This document shows, piece after piece, positions 31,642 through 32,224 of a stretch of 32,224 bases of DNA; positions within the stretch are counted from its first letter, which is position 1, and the number at the start of each line of letters is the position of its first letter. Both the position numbers and the translations under genes were made by a program. The notes beneath the pieces were generated by a model. The model did no database searches and had not been told where the DNA came from. It saw only the letters and a program-made list of their open reading frames with translations. Source of the stretch: an uncultured Pelagibacteraceae bacterium. Lineage in GTDB: Bacteria; Pseudomonadota; Alphaproteobacteria; Pelagibacterales; Pelagibacteraceae. Where the stretch lies: contig CABZGR010000009.1 in NCBI GenBank assembly GCA_902525295.1, positions 1 to 32,224 on the forward strand. The letters are read 5' to 3'.

Positions 31642-32224
31642 TATTCATGTCCCTCTGTACTAAAATTATATATTTTTTCATCCAAAGAATTATATTTTTC
31701 ATACTCAACTATATCATATAATCTTTTTCTAGTTTGCATCTTATCTAAAATATTATTTTGATGTCCATCTGCAAAAATGGCACGTAGACCGTCTTCAACA
31801 CTTTTCATCGCTAATCTTTGAGTAGTGACTGGATAAATTACAATATTGTATCCAAGTTCTTCTAATCGTTTAAAATCTAGCAACTTCGATTTACCAAACT
31901 CAGTCATATTAGCTAAAAGATAACAATTTAGTGATTTTCTAACTTTTTCGAACTCAGTTTCATCTTTTAATGCTTCTGGAAAAACAATTTCTGCTCCAGC
32001 ATCAATATAAGATTTGCAACGATCAATCATTTTTTCAATACCTTCTACGCTTTTAGCATCAGAACGTGCAATGATTTTAAAATTTTTGTCTGATCTTGCC
32101 TCTACACATTCTTTGATTTTTTTTGTCATATCCTCTTTTGATATCAATTCTTTATTGTCCAGATGGCCACACCTTTTCTGTTCAATCTGATCTTCTAAAT
32201 GAATTGCTGAAATACCAAAATTTT
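31641..32224 (-). CDS. prpB: Methylisocitrate lyase, 5' end missing
   Basis: The 3' part of a gene that starts outside the window. The minus-strand frame is open to the right edge, and its first visible residues, including AIHLEDQIEQKRCGHL, contain the KRCGH active-site motif of PrpB, so the TTG at 32147 is internal and not the start. Further on are IIARSDAKSVEGIEKMI and AGAEIVFPEAL, both standard for the family. The enzyme splits 2-methylisocitrate into pyruvate and succinate. It is co-transcribed and translationally coupled with prpC. Confidence 0.92.
   Translation of the reverse strand, partial: NFGISAIHLEDQIEQKRCGHLDNKELISKEDMTKKIKECVEARSDKNFKIIARSDAKSVEGIEKMIDRCKSYIDAGAEIVFPEALKDETEFEKVRKSLNCYLLANMTEFGKSKLLDFKRLEELGYNIVIYPVTTQRLAMKSVEDGLRAIFADGHQNNILDKMQTRKRLYDIVEYEKYNSLDEKIYNFSTEGHE

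Noticed and set aside
32145..32147. TTG as the start of prpB
   Set aside because: The frame continues to the right edge and encodes the KRCGH active-site motif upstream of this codon.

Overview
The window reads as a piece of a streamlined marine alphaproteobacterial genome, most likely SAR11 (Pelagibacterales) or a close AT-rich relative. This is inferred from the low GC content, Lys/Asn/Ile-rich proteins, very short intergenic gaps (none above about 160 bases), many stop/start overlaps of the TAATG type, and a gene set dominated by binding-protein-dependent organic acid uptake. I see no rRNA, tRNA, CRISPR array, insertion sequence, phage or plasmid gene. Both ends cut through genes: a GT9 glycosyltransferase on the left and methylisocitrate lyase on the right.

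Layout. 1-5.4 kb: end of a GT9 gene, an AbrB-type membrane protein, then a complete tripartite tricarboxylate transporter (tctC-tctB-tctA) and a small unknown 4-TM protein. 5.4-9.6 kb: a GT4 glycosyltransferase and thioredoxin-like protein (minus strand), a gamma-carbonic anhydrase, an exported MORN-repeat protein with a C-terminal HExxH metallopeptidase-like domain, and a DUF1330 protein. 9.6-12.7 kb: a minus-strand operon (3-hydroxyisobutyrate dehydrogenase-like, PNPOx-like flavoprotein, miniature beta-carbonic anhydrase-like protein) divergent from an MFS transporter. 12.7-14.4 kb: rpoZ with a long acidic tail, and a family III CoA-transferase. 14.5-20.5 kb: TRAP transporter dctPQM, malonyl-CoA decarboxylase, dusA and a TSUP exporter. 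20.6-25.4 kb: phosphomannomutase/phosphoglucomutase, then nrdA-nrdB and a four-cysteine DUF1289 protein behind a promoter region with tandem NrdR-box-like sites. 25.5-29.9 kb: a second tctCBA set translationally coupled to an MmgE/PrpD enzyme. 30-32.2 kb: an Asn/Pro-rich lipoprotein, then prpC and prpB (methylcitrate cycle) on the minus strand.

How it fits together. Three periplasmic-binding-protein importers sit beside enzymes that could use what they import: TRAP with malonyl-CoA decarboxylase and a CoA-transferase (a possible malonate route), and TTT with MmgE/PrpD facing prpBC (a tricarboxylate or propionate-linked route). In all three transporters a stem-loop lies exactly between the binding-protein gene and the first membrane-subunit gene; in two it has a terminator-like U-tract, and in one it overlaps the start of the next gene. 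Two of the binding-protein genes also share the same promoter hexamers with the same 17-bp spacing (TTGACT/TTTAAT). This points to a common scheme for making much more binding protein than membrane subunit. Other points of interest are the MORN-metallopeptidase fusion, the NrdR-type operator pair, a class I ribonucleotide reductase without an ATP cone, and a GC-rich interleaved inverted repeat at 20537-20572.
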